From NCBI RefSeq assembly GCF_014640635.1, contig NZ_BMHI01000004.1, forward strand, positions 186,001 to 250,000: a stretch of 64,000 nt of DNA. Reading direction: 5' to 3'. Numbering within the stretch: position 1 is the first letter of the stretch; each line of letters begins with the position of its first letter. Of this stretch, positions 18,541-30,566 are shown one piece after another. A program made the position numbers and the translations under genes. The notes beneath the pieces are model-generated. The model was not told the DNA's origin and made no database searches. It saw only the letters and a list, made by a program, of their open reading frames with translations. Source of the stretch: Flexivirga endophytica (lineage in GTDB: Bacteria; Actinomycetota; Actinomycetes; Actinomycetales; Dermatophilaceae).

Positions 18541-20159
18541 GAAGCAGTTACCTCCGAGATGGCATGTTGCAACTGGGCGAGACCGGCTTCGTGGTCGGTC
18601 AAGTTGAGACGCAGCACCGGCCTGCCGTGCTCGGCGAGCACCTTGGCGTCGCCGCCGGATTGAGAGTCGATGAAGTCACCGAAGGTGAACTCACGTCCCG
18701 GTATGTCCAGGTCCTGCGCCGGTGCTGTGGTGATCTGCAGGAAGACCCCGTTGGCGGGTCCACCCTTGTGGTATTGCCCCGTCGAGTGCAGGAAGCGCGG
18801 GCCGAAACCGAACGTCACCGGGCGGCTCAGCTTGCGCGCCAACGGGATTCGCACGTCGGCGAGCGACCCGTCAGCGATCCGGTCGACATACGCCATGACT
18901 GCGAGGTAGCCGTCGTCGGGCAGCTGCGCGAAGAGCGCACGCAGTGCGTCGCCGACCGTCCCGGCGTCACCCAGGAAGTCCGGTCCGGCGCTGCGCACCT
19001 CGACCGCACCATCGGTGTATGCCGGAGCGGCGACCGACCCTGTGCCCGCGCCGAGCAGGTCGCGAGCGGCGGCCTTCGCGCTCTCCACGTCGGGCTGGTC
19101 GAACGGGTTGATGCCGATCAATCGGCCTGCAGTGGCCACGGCGGCCTCCCACAGCAGCATGGCGCCACCGAGTGAGCCGCCGACGTCGACGACCGCGTCG
19201 CCGGACGGTTGAGAGTCGTCGTCAGCGGCGACCAGGCGCACGTAGAGCTCGTCCGTGAGCTGATCACCGACGGGGGAGTCACCGACGACGACGGGCAGCA
19301 GCCCCTTGCCGTTCTTGCCGGTGCTCTCCGCGATCAGCTGCTCCGCCCAATCACCGAATCCGAGAGCCTTCGTGCCTGCGTCGATGAGCACGATCTTGTC
19401 GCGCAGCGGCTGCGTGCCACCGAGCGCTGCGCCCAGACGCAGTGCGGGGTTGGCTTCGTCGTCGGACGCGAGCAGGTCGGTCACCGCCTCCGCCTCGTCG
19501 AGCAGCCGGCCGATGTCGGCACCCGCCAGACCACTCGGCACCAGGCCGAACGCGGTCAGCGCGGAGTAGCGGCCGCCGACGCCCGGGTCGGCGTTGAAGA
19601 CGGTGAAGCCGCCGTCGCGTGCTTCCTTGTCGAGCGGGCTGCCCGGGTCGGTGACGACGACGATCCGCTCCGTCGGGTCGATGCCGGCGTCCTGGAAGGC
19701 CTTCTCGTAGACGCGTCGCTGGGAGTCGGTCTCCACCGTGGAACCCGACTTGGAAGAGACGACGACGACCGTCTGCTCGAGCCGGTCCTCCAGCGCGGCG
19801 CGGACCATGTCCGGCTGCGAGGAATCCAGGACCGTGAGGGGAACGCCGTCGGACCCACAGATGACCTCGGGCGCGAGAGACGAGCCACCCATGCCGCAGA
19901 GAACGACGTGGTCGAGACCCTTGTCGGCGAATTTGCCTCGCAGCGCTTCGATCTCAGCGACCAGTGGCCGCGACGACGAACCCAGGCCGACCCAGGACAG
20001 GCGCTTGCCGGCCTCGGACTCGGCGTCCGGACCCCACAGCGTCGCATCCTGCGCGAACAGCTTGCCGGCGAAACCGTCGGCCACCAGTTGCGGGACGTGC
20101 GCCGTGATCGCGTCCGCGGCCCCACCCACCGCGGTCACGGTGAGGTCGGCATCGCTCAC
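18537..20159 (-). CDS. pgi: Glucose-6-phosphate isomerase
   Basis: 540 residues from GTG 20159, which overlaps the tal stop (GTGA, 20156-20159); this overlap decided the start over a longer frame. It interconverts glucose- and fructose-6-phosphate. The protein belongs to the actinobacterial variety in which phosphosugar-binding SIS regions are recognisable ([46 protein letters not shown]) and which usually sits in the tal-zwf operon. The C-terminal [30 protein letters not shown] carries the late catalytic region. Confidence 0.93.
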   Translation of the reverse strand: MSDADLTVTAVGGAADAITAHVPQLVADGFAGKLFAQDATLWGPDAESEAGKRLSWVGLGSSSRPLVAEIEALRGKFADKGLDHVVLCGMGGSSLAPEVICGSDGVPLTVLDSSQPDMVRAALEDRLEQTVVVVSSKSGSTVETDSQRRVYEKAFQDAGIDPTERIVVVTDPGSPLDKEARDGGFTVFNADPGVGGRYSALTAFGLVPSGLAGADIGRLLDEAEAVTDLLASDDEANPALRLGAALGGTQPLRDKIVLIDAGTKALGFGDWAEQLIAESTGKNGKGLLPVVVGDSPVGDQLTDELYVRLVAADDDSQPSGDAVVDVGGSLGGAMLLWEAAVATAGRLIGINPFDQPDVESAKAAARDLLGAGTGSVAAPAYTDGAVEVRSAGPDFLGDAGTVGDALRALFAQLPDDGYLAVMAYVDRIADGSLADVRIPLARKLSRPVTFGFGPRFLHSTGQYHKGGPANGVFLQITTAPAQDLDIPGREFTFGDFIDSQSGGDAKVLAEHGRPVLRLNLTDHEAGLAQLQHAISEVTAS

Positions 20160-21274
20160 AGCGTTGCACCCGCCTTCTCCAGCTCGCTCTTGACCGAGCC
20201 GAGCAACTCGTCCCACGACTTGTCGAACTTCTGCAGACCCTCGGTCTCCAGCACCTGCACGACGTCGGAGTAGGAGACGCCGAGCTTGTCGAGCGCGTCG
20301 AGCACCCCGGCCGCGTCCTCGTAATTGCCGGTCACCTGGTCACCGGCCAGCTCACCGTGGTCCGCGACGGCGTCGAGCGTCTTCGGCGGCATGGTGTTGA
20401 CGGTGTCCTTCACCGCGAGGTCCACGACATACATCGTGTCGGGGTACGCCGGGTCCTTGACACCGGTCGACGCCCACAGCGGACGCTGGGTGTGCGCACC
20501 GTCGTCGGCGAGCGACTTCCACCGAGGCGTGCTGAAGACCTCTTCGTAGGCCTGGTAGGCCAGTCTCGCGTTGGCGACTCCGGCCTTCCCCTTGAGGGCC
20601 TTCGCCTCGTCGGACCCGATGGCGTCCAGCCGCTTGTCGACCTCGCTGTCGACACGGGAGACGAAGAAGGATGCGACCGAACGGATCTTGGACAGGTCCT
20701 TGCCGGCCTGCTTGGCCTGCTCGAGGCCGGCCAGGAAGGCGTTCATGACACCGCGGTAGCGCTCCAGCGAGAAGATCAAGGTCACGTTGATGCTGATGCC
20801 CTCGGCCAGTGCGGCGGTGATCGCCGGCAGGCCCTCCTCCGTGGCAGGGATCTTGATCATCACGTTGGGCTGGTCGACCTTGGCCCAGAGCTGCTTGGCC
20901 ATCTCGACGGTGCCGTCGGTGTCGCGGGCCAATCGCGGGTCGACCTCGATGGAGACGCGGCCGTCGAGACCGTTCGTCGCGTCATAGACCGAACGCAGCA
21001 CGTCGCAGGCGTCGTGCACATCGCGCGTGGTGATCTCGAAGACCGTCTCGTCGACGCCGGTCCCGCCCTTGGCGAGCTCGGCGACCTGCTCGTTGTATGC
21101 CGTGCCGTCCGACAGCGCGGTGGCGAAGATCGTCGGGTTGGTGGTGACTCCGACGACGTTCTTGTCATCGGCCAGCTTCTTCAGGTCGCCGCTGCTGATC
21201 AGCGTGCGGCTCAGGTCGTCCAGCCAGATCGAGACGCCGAGGTTGCTCAGTGCCTGAGTGTTTGTGTTTGCCAT
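20156..21274 (-). CDS. tal: Transaldolase
   Basis: 372 residues from ATG 21274, placed 2 bp after the tkt stop and preceded by GGAGGCAACTGAAG. It transfers a dihydroxyacetone unit between sugar phosphates in the non-oxidative pentose phosphate pathway. Seen: [43 protein letters not shown], and [14 protein letters not shown] with the Schiff-base Lys. The length fits the long actinobacterial transaldolase type. Confidence 0.96.
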   Translation of the reverse strand: MANTNTQALSNLGVSIWLDDLSRTLISSGDLKKLADDKNVVGVTTNPTIFATALSDGTAYNEQVAELAKGGTGVDETVFEITTRDVHDACDVLRSVYDATNGLDGRVSIEVDPRLARDTDGTVEMAKQLWAKVDQPNVMIKIPATEEGLPAITAALAEGISINVTLIFSLERYRGVMNAFLAGLEQAKQAGKDLSKIRSVASFFVSRVDSEVDKRLDAIGSDEAKALKGKAGVANARLAYQAYEEVFSTPRWKSLADDGAHTQRPLWASTGVKDPAYPDTMYVVDLAVKDTVNTMPPKTLDAVADHGELAGDQVTGNYEDAAGVLDALDKLGVSYSDVVQVLETEGLQKFDKSWDELLGSVKSELEKAGATL

Positions 21275-21276
21275 CT

Positions 21277-23442
21277 TCAGTTGCCTCCTACTGCTGCCTG
21301 CATGGACTCCTGCGCGGCGGACACGACTGCGTCCACCGTGAACCCGAACTTCTCCATCAGCACCGGTCCAGCGGCGCTGGCGCCGAAGTGGTCGATGCCC
21401 ACGATGCGTCCGGCGTCGCCGACGATGTCTCGCCAGCCGAACGGCGTGGCCGCCTCGATGCTGACTCGTGCCTTCACCGAAGCCGGGAGCACCTCGTCGC
21501 GGTAGCTGTCGTCCTGCTCCTCGAACCATTCCCGACTGGGCATCGACACCACACGAGCTGCAACGTTCTTCTCGGCCAAAGCCTTCCGCGCCTCAAGTGC
21601 CAGGCTCACCTCGGAGCCGGTTGCGACCAGGATCACGTCCGGTGTGCCCTCGGTGTCGGCCAGCACGTAGGCGCCGCGTGCGACACCCTCGGCCGAGGCG
21701 AACTCGGTGCGGTCCAGGGTCGGCAGCGCCTGGCGGGACAGGATGAGCCCCGCCGGCCGGTCGGTGTGCTCCAGGATGGTGCGCCACGCGACCGCGGTCT
21801 CGTTGGCGTCCGCCGGTCGCACGACGTCGAGGTCCGGGATCGCGCGCAGCGCGGCGAGGTGCTCGATCGGCTGGTGCGTCGGGCCGTCCTCACCGAGGCC
21901 GATGGAGTCGTGTGTCCAGACGAACGTCACCGGCACTCGCTGGATGGCGGCGAGCCGGACCGCGGGCCGCATGTAGTCCGAGAAGACCAGGAAGGTGCCA
22001 CCGTAAGGACGGGTCAGACCCTCGAGTGCGATGCCGTTGAGCGTCATACCCATGGCGTTCTCGCGAATGCCGAAGTGCAGGGTGCGTCCGTAGGGGCCGC
22101 CCTTCCACTCATCAGTCTGGCGGTTCTCCGGAACAAAGCTGGGCTCGCCGTCCATCGTGGTGTTGTTGGAGCCGGCCAGGTCCGCCGAGCCGCCCCACAA
22201 CTCCGGCATGACCCCGGCCAGCGCGGACAGGATCTTGCCCGATGCCGCGCGGGTGGCGATGCCCTTGGAATCGGCCTCGAAGGTCGGGAACGCGGCGGCG
22301 AAGTTCTCCGGCAGCTCGCGCTTGACCAGGCGGTCCAGCAGCTTGGCGCCCTCGGGATTGCCGTCGCGCCAGGCGTCGTACGACTTCTGCCACTCGGCGT
22401 GCGCCTGCTGGCCGCGGTCCTTGACCTTGCGGGTGTGCTCGATGACCTCGTCGTCGACCTGGAAGGACTGCTCCGGGTCGAAGCCGAGCAACTTCTTGGT
22501 GCCGGCGACCTCGTCGTCACCCAGCGCGCTGCCGTGCGCGGCGCCGGTGCCCTGCTTGGTCGGAGCCGGCCAGCCCAGGATCGTGCGAAGGCAGATGAGC
22601 GACGGCTTGTCGGTGACCGACTTCGCCTGCTCGATGGCGTCGAGCAGGTCGTCGACGTTCTCGGTGTAGGAGTCGCGGTCACTGTCCGGCTTGGCACCGG
22701 GCCGCCAGTCGACGGTCTGCACGTGCCAGCCGTATGCCGCGTAACGGGCCGCGACGTCCTCGGAGAAGGACACGTCGGTGTCGTCCTCGATGGAGATCTG
22801 GTTCTCGTCGTAGAACGCGATCAGGTTGCCGAGCTGCTGGTGTCCGGCAAGCGAACCCGCCTCTCCCGAAACACCTTCCATCATGTCGCCGTCGGAGGCG
22901 ATGACCCACACATGGTGGTCGAAGGGGCTCTGGCCGGGTGCGGCGTCCGGGTCCAGCAGACCGCGCTGGCGGCGTTGCGCCATCGCCATACCGACCGAGG
23001 AGGCGATGCCCGAACCGAGCGGGCCGGTGGTGATGTCGACACCATCGGTGTAGCCGTACTCCGGGTGGCCCGGGGTGAGCGACTCCCAGGTGCGCAGGGC
23101 TTCGAGGTCGGACAGTTCGAGTCCGTAACCGGACATGTAAAGCTGGATGTACTGGGTCAAGCTCGAATGGCCGCAGGAGAGCACGAACCGGTCGCGACCG
23201 ATCCAGTGCGGGTCGCTGGGGTCGATGCGCATGACGCTCTGGTAGAGGAGGTAGGCCAGCGGAGCGAGGCTCATCGCGGTGCCGGGGTGGCCATTGCCCT
23301 TCTTCTGTACGGCGTCGGCGGCGAGCACCCGCACGGTGTCGACCGCACGAACGTCTACCGGCGACCAGCCGGCCTTGGTGGCTACGGGCTCGGCGAGCGC
23401 CGGGTCGCGGCGACCGGTGGTGGCTGAGGTGTCCTGGCTCAC
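21277..23442 (-). CDS. tkt: Transketolase
   Basis: 721 residues. A thiamine-diphosphate enzyme that moves two-carbon units between sugar phosphates. Motifs: [21 protein letters not shown], the ThDP/Mg site [32 protein letters not shown], and [25 protein letters not shown]. First gene of the minus-strand pentose phosphate operon; divergent from ctaB with about 165 bp between the start codons, a likely promoter region without a consensus I can assign. Confidence 0.97.
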   Translation of the reverse strand: MSQDTSATTGRRDPALAEPVATKAGWSPVDVRAVDTVRVLAADAVQKKGNGHPGTAMSLAPLAYLLYQSVMRIDPSDPHWIGRDRFVLSCGHSSLTQYIQLYMSGYGLELSDLEALRTWESLTPGHPEYGYTDGVDITTGPLGSGIASSVGMAMAQRRQRGLLDPDAAPGQSPFDHHVWVIASDGDMMEGVSGEAGSLAGHQQLGNLIAFYDENQISIEDDTDVSFSEDVAARYAAYGWHVQTVDWRPGAKPDSDRDSYTENVDDLLDAIEQAKSVTDKPSLICLRTILGWPAPTKQGTGAAHGSALGDDEVAGTKKLLGFDPEQSFQVDDEVIEHTRKVKDRGQQAHAEWQKSYDAWRDGNPEGAKLLDRLVKRELPENFAAAFPTFEADSKGIATRAASGKILSALAGVMPELWGGSADLAGSNNTTMDGEPSFVPENRQTDEWKGGPYGRTLHFGIRENAMGMTLNGIALEGLTRPYGGTFLVFSDYMRPAVRLAAIQRVPVTFVWTHDSIGLGEDGPTHQPIEHLAALRAIPDLDVVRPADANETAVAWRTILEHTDRPAGLILSRQALPTLDRTEFASAEGVARGAYVLADTEGTPDVILVATGSEVSLALEARKALAEKNVAARVVSMPSREWFEEQDDSYRDEVLPASVKARVSIEAATPFGWRDIVGDAGRIVGIDHFGASAAGPVLMEKFGFTVDAVVSAAQESMQAAVGGN

Positions 23443-23609
23443 GGCAGATTGCTCCCACGAATAATCGAACGTTCTGGATCTCTTTCCGGCACGAGCCTAG
23501 CCCTGCCACCCAGACGATCAGCAACGTCCGGCAGCGGGATAGACTGCGGAGCGTTCGGGTGGTGAGATGCCCAGCCGGACACGATCCCCCAGCAACGGAA
23601 GTGACGAGA

Positions 23610-24593
23610 GTGACTGCGATCGAGCCGCGCTCGGCGGACGGCCGAGCCACCGCCGACGCCACTCTCGTCTCCGACTCCGGTTCCTCCGGTTCTCGCAAGC
23701 CGTTCGGCGCAGTGGTGCGCGACTACGTCGCGTTGACCAAGCCGCGCATCATCGAGCTGTTGCTGGTCACGACCTTCCCCGTGATGTTCCTGGCCGACAG
23801 GGGAGTGCCGTCGGTCTGGCTGATCCTCGCGACGCTCGTCGGCGGCTCCTTCTCGGCCGGGTCCGCCAACTCCCTCAACTGCTACCTCGACCGCGACATC
23901 GACCGCCTGATGCACCGCACCGAAGGACGCCCGCTGGCGACCGGTGCGATCTCGCCGCGGGCCGGCCTGATCTTCGGCGTCGTCCTCGGGGTCATCTCGG
24001 TGCTCTGGCTCGGCCTCCTGGTCAACTGGCTGTCGGCCGCGCTGTCCTTCGGCGCCATCGTCCTCTACGTCGGCTTCTACACGCTGCTGCTCAAGCGCCG
24101 CACCTCCCAGAACATCGTGTGGGGCGGCATCGCAGGCTGTATGCCGACGCTGATCGGCTGGTCCGCGGTGACCAACTCGCTGAGCTGGTCCGCGGTGGTG
24201 CTCTTCCTGGTGGTGTTCTTCTGGACGCCGCCGCACTACTGGCCGCTGTCGATGCGCTTCCGCGACGACTACGCCAACGCCGGTGTGCCGATGCTGCCGG
24301 TCGTCGCCGAGGACATCGCCGTCGCGAAGCAGATCGTGGCCTACACCTGGGTCACCGTCCTGGTCACGCTCGCGCTGGTGCCGGTCGGTGACATGGGCCT
24401 GATCTACACGGTCATCTCGTTGGTCGCCGGTGCGGTCTTCCTGCGCGAAGCGCACCTGCTGCTGCGCCGTGCTCGCGCCGGCGCGTCATACAAGGTGCTG
24501 AAGCCGATGCGGCTGTTCCACTACTCGATCAGCTACCTCACCCTGGTCTTCGTCGGTGTCGCGATCGACCCGCTGGTCCACCTCGTCTTCTGA
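23610..24593 (+). CDS. ctaB: Protoheme IX farnesyltransferase (heme O synthase)
   Basis: 327 residues from GTG 23610, with GGAAG about 8 bases upstream; GTG 23601 in frame is an alternative. It farnesylates heme B to heme O, the first step toward heme A for cytochrome oxidase. The UbiA-type Asp motif [20 protein letters not shown] is complete, preceded by [23 protein letters not shown], and later helices contain [19 protein letters not shown]. About eight membrane segments. ctaA lies 1.2 kb away on the opposite strand. Confidence 0.96.
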   Translation: MTAIEPRSADGRATADATLVSDSGSSGSRKPFGAVVRDYVALTKPRIIELLLVTTFPVMFLADRGVPSVWLILATLVGGSFSAGSANSLNCYLDRDIDRLMHRTEGRPLATGAISPRAGLIFGVVLGVISVLWLGLLVNWLSAALSFGAIVLYVGFYTLLLKRRTSQNIVWGGIAGCMPTLIGWSAVTNSLSWSAVVLFLVVFFWTPPHYWPLSMRFRDDYANAGVPMLPVVAEDIAVAKQIVAYTWVTVLVTLALVPVGDMGLIYTVISLVAGAVFLREAHLLLRRARAGASYKVLKPMRLFHYSISYLTLVFVGVAIDPLVHLVF

Positions 24594-24640
24594 GCTCGTC
24601 CTCTGCTGAAGGTTGTGCGCGCAGCTGGGTCGAGACCGGC

Positions 24641-25687
24641 TCAGCGCGTCTCGCGCAGTTGCTTCCACAACTCGGTGTATGCCGAGGCCGCGGCGTCCCG
24701 ATCGCGCAGTGCTCGCAACTCGCCCCACACCGGTGACGACAGGATCGCGCTCGGTGCGTAGGCATCGGTCCGGCGCAACCAGTCGGCGTCGACCGTCTGC
24801 GGGTCTGGCGCGCTGAGCCGGGGGAGCTCCGCGTCATACACCTCGTCCAGCACGGTGGACGTGGGGTCGAGGCCGACCACGAGGTAACTGCCGGTCGGCT
24901 CGGTGTTGACCGGCAGGATCGTCAGGTCGGGTCGGTGCCGTCGCAGCACGTCGTGCACCTTGTAGACATCGCCGGCCCACGAGGTGGTCCGTCGGATGCG
25001 CTGTGCTTCCAAAGAGTTTCGCGGCAACATGTCGTCGAGAATGATGACCCCGCCGGGGGACATGTGCTTCTCGGCGTTCATGAAGTCCCGGATCACGAAC
25101 TCCGCCAGGTGCATGCCGTCGATGAAGGCCAGGTCGGCGGGGCGACCGTCGAAATGGTCGAAGCTGCCCGGCTTCGCGAAGAAGTCGTCGCTGGTCAGCA
25201 GGAACGTGCGCACGTCGCACTGGATGGATCGGGTGATCCGGTATGCCGGGTCCACCGCAATGGTGCGGGCACTGGACAGGGTCAGGCTCTGGCCCTGGTC
25301 GACACCGATCTCGAAGTAGGTGCGCGGCTGCAGGAGGTCGTGCATGGTCGCGAGCAGATGGTGCTTGTGCACCCCGCTGCTGGTGTGCTGGAAGGGGTCG
25401 GGGGAAGCCCACTTCAACCCGCCCGGCGGCTTCGACCCGGCGCCGAGGCCTTCGACCCCCGCGTGCCCCAGAGCTTCGATCGTCTGCTGTCGGGTCATCG
25501 GCCTCCGGGCGGGCTTCGGTGCCGGCGGCTTCCCGACCCCGGTGGTCGCGGGGACCGCGGTCGCTTGTGGTGCGAGCCGCCTCGCCAGACCGGCGCGCAC
25601 AGCGACCTCCTGGCGGCGGAGTTGCTCCGTGCGGGACCGACCGATGGTGTCACGCAACTTGGCACCGACCGTTGACCGGATCGACAT
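24641..25687 (-). CDS. Class I SAM-dependent methyltransferase (Methyltransf_24 type)
   Basis: 348 residues. A basic, Ala/Pro-rich N-terminal 100 residues precede the methyltransferase-like core: PRTYFEIGVDQGQSL (motif I), a conserved Asp in TIAVDPAY, PADLAFIDGMHLAEFVIRDFMNAEKHMSPGGVIILDDMLP. This pattern fits proteins that modify cell-surface sugars or small acids; the substrate is unknown. It sits between ctaB and ctaA but lacks an obvious role in heme synthesis. It has its own ATG at 25687 and the C-terminus reaches to 48 bp from the ctaB stop. Confidence 0.85.
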   Translation of the reverse strand: MSIRSTVGAKLRDTIGRSRTEQLRRQEVAVRAGLARRLAPQATAVPATTGVGKPPAPKPARRPMTRQQTIEALGHAGVEGLGAGSKPPGGLKWASPDPFQHTSSGVHKHHLLATMHDLLQPRTYFEIGVDQGQSLTLSSARTIAVDPAYRITRSIQCDVRTFLLTSDDFFAKPGSFDHFDGRPADLAFIDGMHLAEFVIRDFMNAEKHMSPGGVIILDDMLPRNSLEAQRIRRTTSWAGDVYKVHDVLRRHRPDLTILPVNTEPTGSYLVVGLDPTSTVLDEVYDAELPRLSAPDPQTVDADWLRRTDAYAPSAILSSPVWGELRALRDRDAAASAYTELWKQLRETR

Positions 25688-25789
25688 TGAGGGGCCTTTC
25701 TGCTCGACGAACGACTCACTTCACACTAAGTGATCGTCCTGTCCGCGGCAGGAGGTCGAGACGCACAGGATCGTGCTCGGTCGTCGACC

Positions 25790-25826
25790 GCTCGGCGCCC
25801 GCTCGGCGCCCGCTCGGTGCCCGCTC
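25790..25826. repeat. 11-bp tandem repeat GCTCGGCGCCC
   Basis: Three units (25790-25800, 25801-25811, and 25812-25822 with one change) and a partial fourth that runs into the ctaA stop region. A short simple-sequence array; no function evident. Confidence 0.75.
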
Positions 25827-26793
25827 AGCGCTCGCGCAGGCTGAGCACCGCCCAGGTCGTGACGACCACGAGGAGGCTGGCCAGGATCATGTGGATCTCG
25901 ACGAGGCTGCCGGGCACTTCGAGGAAGTACTGCGTGTAACCGACGATCCCCTGCAGCACGATCACGCCCGCTACCCAACCCCAAGCCCGGGGTGCTCTCG
26001 TATGACGAGCAACCAGCAGTGTGGCCACCAGCATCGCGATGACCAGGCCGGTGAGCAGCATCACCGTGTCGGCGTGCAGCCACGCGACGGTGCGCACGTC
26101 GAAACCCAACCGGGCGGGGTGCTCGGCGTCGTCGCCGGAGTGCGGACCGGACCCGGTGACCAGGGTGCCGAGGAAAAGGACGACGGCGACCAGCACAGCG
26201 GTGAGTGCCCCCAACCAGCGAACTTCGCGTGGCACCAGTGATTTCGGAGCGGTGTCGCCCTCACGGGATCGGTAGACCAGCCAGGCGGATGCAGCGACCA
26301 GCACCATCGACGCCAGGAAGTGCGTCGCCACGATCGCCGGGTTGAGGCCGGTGCGCACCGAGATGCCCCCGACGACGGCCTGCACGGCCACGCCGAAGAG
26401 GATCCACGCCACCGGCGGCCACAGCCCACGGCGGCCCGAGCCCTTGCGCTGGTCGACGATCAGTGCGACCAGGAGTGCGACCGCCACGATGCTGACCACG
26501 CTCGTCATGGTGCGATTGCCGAACTCGATGTACTTGTGCCAGGACTGCTCCTGGTGTTTCACCGGGGTCAGCGAGCCGGGCACGCACTGTGGCCAGTCCG
26601 GGCAGCCGAGACCGCTCGCGGTGAGTCGGACCAGTCCGCCGGTCGCAACAATCAGGATCTCGACGAACAGGTTGAGCCAGAAGAGTCGGTGCAACCAGGT
26701 CGGCAGGCCCGCTGCGGGCCGCGACGTGGGCAGCGGTGACCAGCGCGGTCGTGCCTCCGGAGCGCCCGTGTCCGGTGCGGATTCGGTGATCAT
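25825..26793 (-). CDS. ctaA: Heme A synthase
   Basis: 322 residues from ATG 26793, which overlaps the ABC permease stop (ATGA, 26790-26793); longer starts at 26805 and 26847 exist. It oxidises heme O to heme A for cytochrome c oxidase. The N-terminal block LFWLNLFVEILIVATGGLVRLTASGLGCPDWPQC holds the conserved Cys pair region of the CtaA/Cox15 family, followed by about eight membrane helices including IVATHFLASMVLVAASAWLVY and WLHADTVMLLTGLVIAMLVATLL with the heme-ligand His residues. The start overlap indicates an operon with the ABC exporter. Confidence 0.95.
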   Translation of the reverse strand: MITESAPDTGAPEARPRWSPLPTSRPAAGLPTWLHRLFWLNLFVEILIVATGGLVRLTASGLGCPDWPQCVPGSLTPVKHQEQSWHKYIEFGNRTMTSVVSIVAVALLVALIVDQRKGSGRRGLWPPVAWILFGVAVQAVVGGISVRTGLNPAIVATHFLASMVLVAASAWLVYRSREGDTAPKSLVPREVRWLGALTAVLVAVVLFLGTLVTGSGPHSGDDAEHPARLGFDVRTVAWLHADTVMLLTGLVIAMLVATLLVARHTRAPRAWGWVAGVIVLQGIVGYTQYFLEVPGSLVEIHMILASLLVVVTTWAVLSLRER

Positions 26794-27529
26794 CGGTCGT
26801 CCCATCGAAAAGTTGCGGCAGTGAGGGCCGTGGCTGCCGCACCCCACACGAACAGCACCACGACGGGTTCGGCGAGCGAGCTGAAATGCCCCGTCATCGC
26901 ATCACGGAGCCCGTCACCGAGTGATCCCGAGGGCAACAATCGGAGGATCGCGCCCGCGGCTCCGGGAAACTTGTCCGTCGGCAGGAGCAGCCCGCCGACG
27001 CCGGCGAAGAGAACCCAGAGCAGGTTGGCCACCGCGAGCACAGCCTCGGCGCGCAGTACGCCGGAGATCAGCAGCGCCAGAGCGACCCAGGTCCAGGTGC
27101 CGAGCAGCATGAGCAGCAGCCCGACGACGACCCCGAGCGGGTCGGGGTGCCAGCCGAAACAGGCGCCGAGTATGCCGAGCACCACGGTCTGCAGGGCGAC
27201 GATCACGACGACGGCGAGCGCCTTCCCCGCGAGCAGGCCCGAGCGACCCAGCGGGGTGACCCCGAGCAGTCGCAGCACGCCGTACCGCCGGTCGAAGCCG
27301 GTCGAGATCGCCTGGCCGGTGAAGGCGGTCGACACGACGGCCAACGCCAGCACGCTCGGTACGACGATGTCGATCCGGCGACCCGCCCCGAGATCGGGGG
27401 TGTTGCCGACGGCGAGTCCGACCAGCGCGAGGGCAGGCAGGAGCAAGGAGACGAGCAGCTGCTCGCCGTTGGACAGCAGGGTGCGGATCTCGAAGCCGGC
27501 CTGGCTTCGCGCGCGCAGCGCGGGTGTGC

Positions 27530-27533
<4 letters not shown>
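26790..27533 (-). CDS. ABC-2 type permease
   Basis: 247 residues, about six predicted membrane helices (for instance LLVSLLLPALALVGLAVGN, VVIVALQTVVLGILGACFG, VVGLLLMLLGTWTWVALALLISGVL, ANLLWVLFAGVGGLLLP). It pairs with the ATPase immediately upstream; the stop/start overlap ATGA (27530-27533) shows tight coupling. The substrate is unknown. In actinobacteria this exporter commonly sits between ctaA and the suf operon, which suggests but does not prove a link to heme or redox biogenesis. Confidence 0.9.
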
Positions 27534-28264
<731 letters not shown>

Positions 28265-28338
28265 GACCGCCAAGTGTAGGTCGTGGCGCTGGCAGGACCT
28301 GCCGTGGCCCGGCGGATGACGCGTGGAGCGAAGCCGAC

Positions 28339-28357
28339 TTAGGTAAACCTGGCTAGA
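28339..28357. promoter_or_regulatory. Candidate degenerate IdeR/DtxR iron box
   Basis: TTAGGTAAACCTGGCTAGA matches 12 of 19 positions of the IdeR/DtxR consensus as I remember it, with a near-perfect first half (TTAGGTaAaCCT) and a poor second half. It lies about 35-50 bases before sufR. Iron control of suf would make sense, but the weak right half makes this only a candidate. Confidence 0.3.
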
Positions 28358-28378
28358 AGGTTCCCAGGGAATTACGTC

Positions 28379-28393
28379 ACACTGATGTTGTGT
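28379..28393. promoter_or_regulatory. Candidate SufR operator ACACT-N5-TGTGT overlapping the sufR start
   Basis: ACACT GATGT TGTGT spans the GTG start of sufR (28390). Mycobacterial SufR is reported to bind ACACT-N5-TGTGA, which differs from this site by one base. The position on the start codon fits autorepression of the suf operon when the cluster is bound (inference). Confidence 0.6.
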
Positions 28394-29082
28394 TTATCCC
28401 CGGTGGCGAGACCGGCACACGTGAGCGTGTGCTGCGAACGATCTCCGAGCGCGGCCCGATCACGGCGGCCGAGCTCGCGGACTCGCTCGGCTTGACGCCT
28501 GCCGCGGTGCGCCGACACCTCGACTGCCTGGCCCACGATGACATGGTCGAAGAGCATGAGTCCACCGGCGCCACCGAGCGCAAGCGCGGACGTCCGGCGC
28601 GTGCTTTCGTCGTGTCGCCGACCGGCCACGCCCGGTTGCGCGGCGACTACGAGCCGCTTGCCGGCTCAGTGCTGCGCTTCCTGCGCGACAGCTCCGGCGA
28701 TGCCGCGGTCACCGAGTTCGCCCGGCAACGGGCCGAGAAGATGGCCGAGCAGGCCGCACCGGTCGTCGAGTCGGCCGGGCGCGACATGGACAGCCGCACC
28801 CAGGCGCTCGCGGCCGCGCTGACCGAGCAGGGTTTCGCCGCCACCACCCGACCCGTCGGGAATGACACTGCGCTGGCAGGGGTTCAACTGTGTCAGGGCC
28901 ATTGCCCGGTGCAGCACGTCGCCACGGAGTTCCCGCAGTTCTGCGAGGAAGAAGCCAAGGCGTTCTCGCGGACCCTCGGCGTCCACGTCCAGCGCCTCTC
29001 GTCGCTGGCCCAGGGCGACCACGTGTGCACCACATTCGTTCCAACTCCCAACTCGCCATCGACTGAAAGGGATACGCGATGA
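28390..29082 (+). CDS. sufR: SufR-type Fe-S cluster-sensing repressor of the suf operon
   Basis: 230 residues, GTG start 28390. A DeoR/ArsR-like winged helix ([44 protein letters not shown]) with a basic [13 protein letters not shown] wing, followed by helices and a C-terminal Cys region CQGHC...FC...VC arranged C-x3-C-x12-C-x27-C that can hold a [4Fe-4S] cluster. SufR homologues repress suf when the cluster is present and release when it is lost. It heads sufB-sufD-Rieske-sufC-sufS-sufU-sufT. The stop is followed by GAGCGAGCGCAGCGAGCG, a simple repeat in the 64-bp gap before sufB. Confidence 0.93.
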   Translation: MFIPGGETGTRERVLRTISERGPITAAELADSLGLTPAAVRRHLDCLAHDDMVEEHESTGATERKRGRPARAFVVSPTGHARLRGDYEPLAGSVLRFLRDSSGDAAVTEFARQRAEKMAEQAAPVVESAGRDMDSRTQALAAALTEQGFAATTRPVGNDTALAGVQLCQGHCPVQHVATEFPQFCEEEAKAFSRTLGVHVQRLSSLAQGDHVCTTFVPTPNSPSTERDTR

Positions 29083-29146
29083 GCGAGCGCAGCGAGCGAC
29101 CAAGAACACAGGCGAAACAGACATCGCGACGAAGGAGAGAAGTCTG

Positions 29147-30565
29147 ATGAGCACGATTGAAGAGCTCAACCCAGGACTAGAAGGCATTGGTCACTACCAA
29201 TTCGGCTGGGCCGACAGTGACGCCGCAGGTGCGACCGCACGTCGTGGCCTCTCCGAAGAGGTCGTCGCCGACATCTCGGGGCGCAAGGACGAGCCGGAGT
29301 GGATGCTCAAGAACCGTCTGAAGGCGCTGAAGCTCTTCGACAAGAAGCCGATGCCTTGGTGGGGCTCGGACCTGACCGGGATCGACTTCCAGAACATCAA
29401 GTACTTCGTGAAGTCCACCGAGAAGCAGGCCACCAGCTGGGAGGAGCTGCCGGAGGACATCAAGGCGACCTACGACAAGCTCGGCATCCCGGAGGCGGAG
29501 AAGCAGCGCCTGGTCGCGGGCGTCGCGGCGCAGTACGAGTCCGAGGTCGTCTACCACCAGATCCGTGAGGACCTGGAGGAGAAGGGCGTCATCTTCGTCG
29601 ACACCGACTCCGGCCTGCGCGAGCACGAGGAGCTCTTCAAGGAGTACTACGGCTCGGTCATCCCGGCCGGCGACAACAAGTTCGCCTCGCTCAACACCGC
29701 CGTGTGGTCGGGTGGGTCGTTCATCTACGTCCCCAAGGGCGTGCACGTCGACATCCCGCTGCAGGCCTACTTCCGCATCAACACCGAGAACATGGGTCAG
29801 TTCGAGCGGACCCTGATCATCGCCGACGAAGACTCCTCCGTGCACTACGTCGAGGGCTGCACCGCGCCGATCTACAAGTCGGACTCGCTGCACTCGGCCG
29901 TCGTCGAGATCATCGTGAAGAAGGGCGCCCGCGTCCGCTACACGACGATCCAGAACTGGTCGAACAACGTCTACAACCTGGTCACCAAGCGCGCGACCTG
30001 CGAAGCCGGCGCGACCATGGAGTGGATCGACGGCAACATCGGCTCCAAGGTGACGATGAAGTACCCCGCGGTCTTCCTGATGGGCGAGCACGCCCGGGGC
30101 GAGACCCTGTCGATCGCCTTCGCCGGCGAGGGACAGCACCAGGACGCCGGATCGAAGATGGTCCACGCCGCACCCAACACCAGCTCGACCATCGTGAGCA
30201 AGTCGGTCGCCCGTGGTGGTGGCCGCACGTCATACCGCGGCCTCGTCCAGATCCTCGAGGGTGCACACGGCTCGAAGTCCAGCGTGGTCTGTGACGCGCT
30301 GCTGGTCGACCAGATCAGTCGCTCGGACACCTACCCGTATGTCGACGTCCGCGAGGACGACGTCCAGATGGGCCACGAGGCAACGGTCTCCAAGGTCAGT
30401 GAGGACCAGATGTTCTATCTGATGTCTCGCGGCATGACCGAGGAGGAGGCAATGGCGATGATCGTGCGCGGCTTCGTCGAGCCGATCGCGCGCGAGTTGC
30501 CGATGGAGTACGCGCTCGAACTCAACCGGCTGATCGAGCTGCAGATGGAAGGCGCCGTCGGCTGA
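29147..30565 (+). CDS. sufB: SufB, Fe-S cluster scaffold subunit
   Basis: 472 residues from ATG 29147 with GAAGGAGAG just upstream. SufB with SufC and SufD forms the scaffold on which Fe-S clusters are built. Recognisable: [45 protein letters not shown] with a key Cys, [41 protein letters not shown], and [31 protein letters not shown]. There is no intein, unlike in several mycobacterial SufB proteins. The length is normal. Confidence 0.97.
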   Translation: MSTIEELNPGLEGIGHYQFGWADSDAAGATARRGLSEEVVADISGRKDEPEWMLKNRLKALKLFDKKPMPWWGSDLTGIDFQNIKYFVKSTEKQATSWEELPEDIKATYDKLGIPEAEKQRLVAGVAAQYESEVVYHQIREDLEEKGVIFVDTDSGLREHEELFKEYYGSVIPAGDNKFASLNTAVWSGGSFIYVPKGVHVDIPLQAYFRINTENMGQFERTLIIADEDSSVHYVEGCTAPIYKSDSLHSAVVEIIVKKGARVRYTTIQNWSNNVYNLVTKRATCEAGATMEWIDGNIGSKVTMKYPAVFLMGEHARGETLSIAFAGEGQHQDAGSKMVHAAPNTSSTIVSKSVARGGGRTSYRGLVQILEGAHGSKSSVVCDALLVDQISRSDTYPYVDVREDDVQMGHEATVSKVSEDQMFYLMSRGMTEEEAMAMIVRGFVEPIARELPMEYALELNRLIELQMEGAVG

Positions 30566-30566
30566 A

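Noticed and set aside
25825-26847. Longer ctaA start at 26847 or 26805
   Set aside because: The ATG at 26793 overlaps the stop of the upstream permease gene by ATGA, the joining pattern used throughout this window.
29083-29110. GAGCGAGCGCAGCGAGCG run before sufB as a copy of the CGAAG-palindrome element
   Set aside because: It shares the GAGCG-AGCGAG core but has none of the CCCCGCGAAG/CTTCGTGGGG ends, so it is treated as simple repeat sequence.
29147-30565. Intein in SufB
   Set aside because: SufB is 472 residues and continuous through the usual insertion sites.
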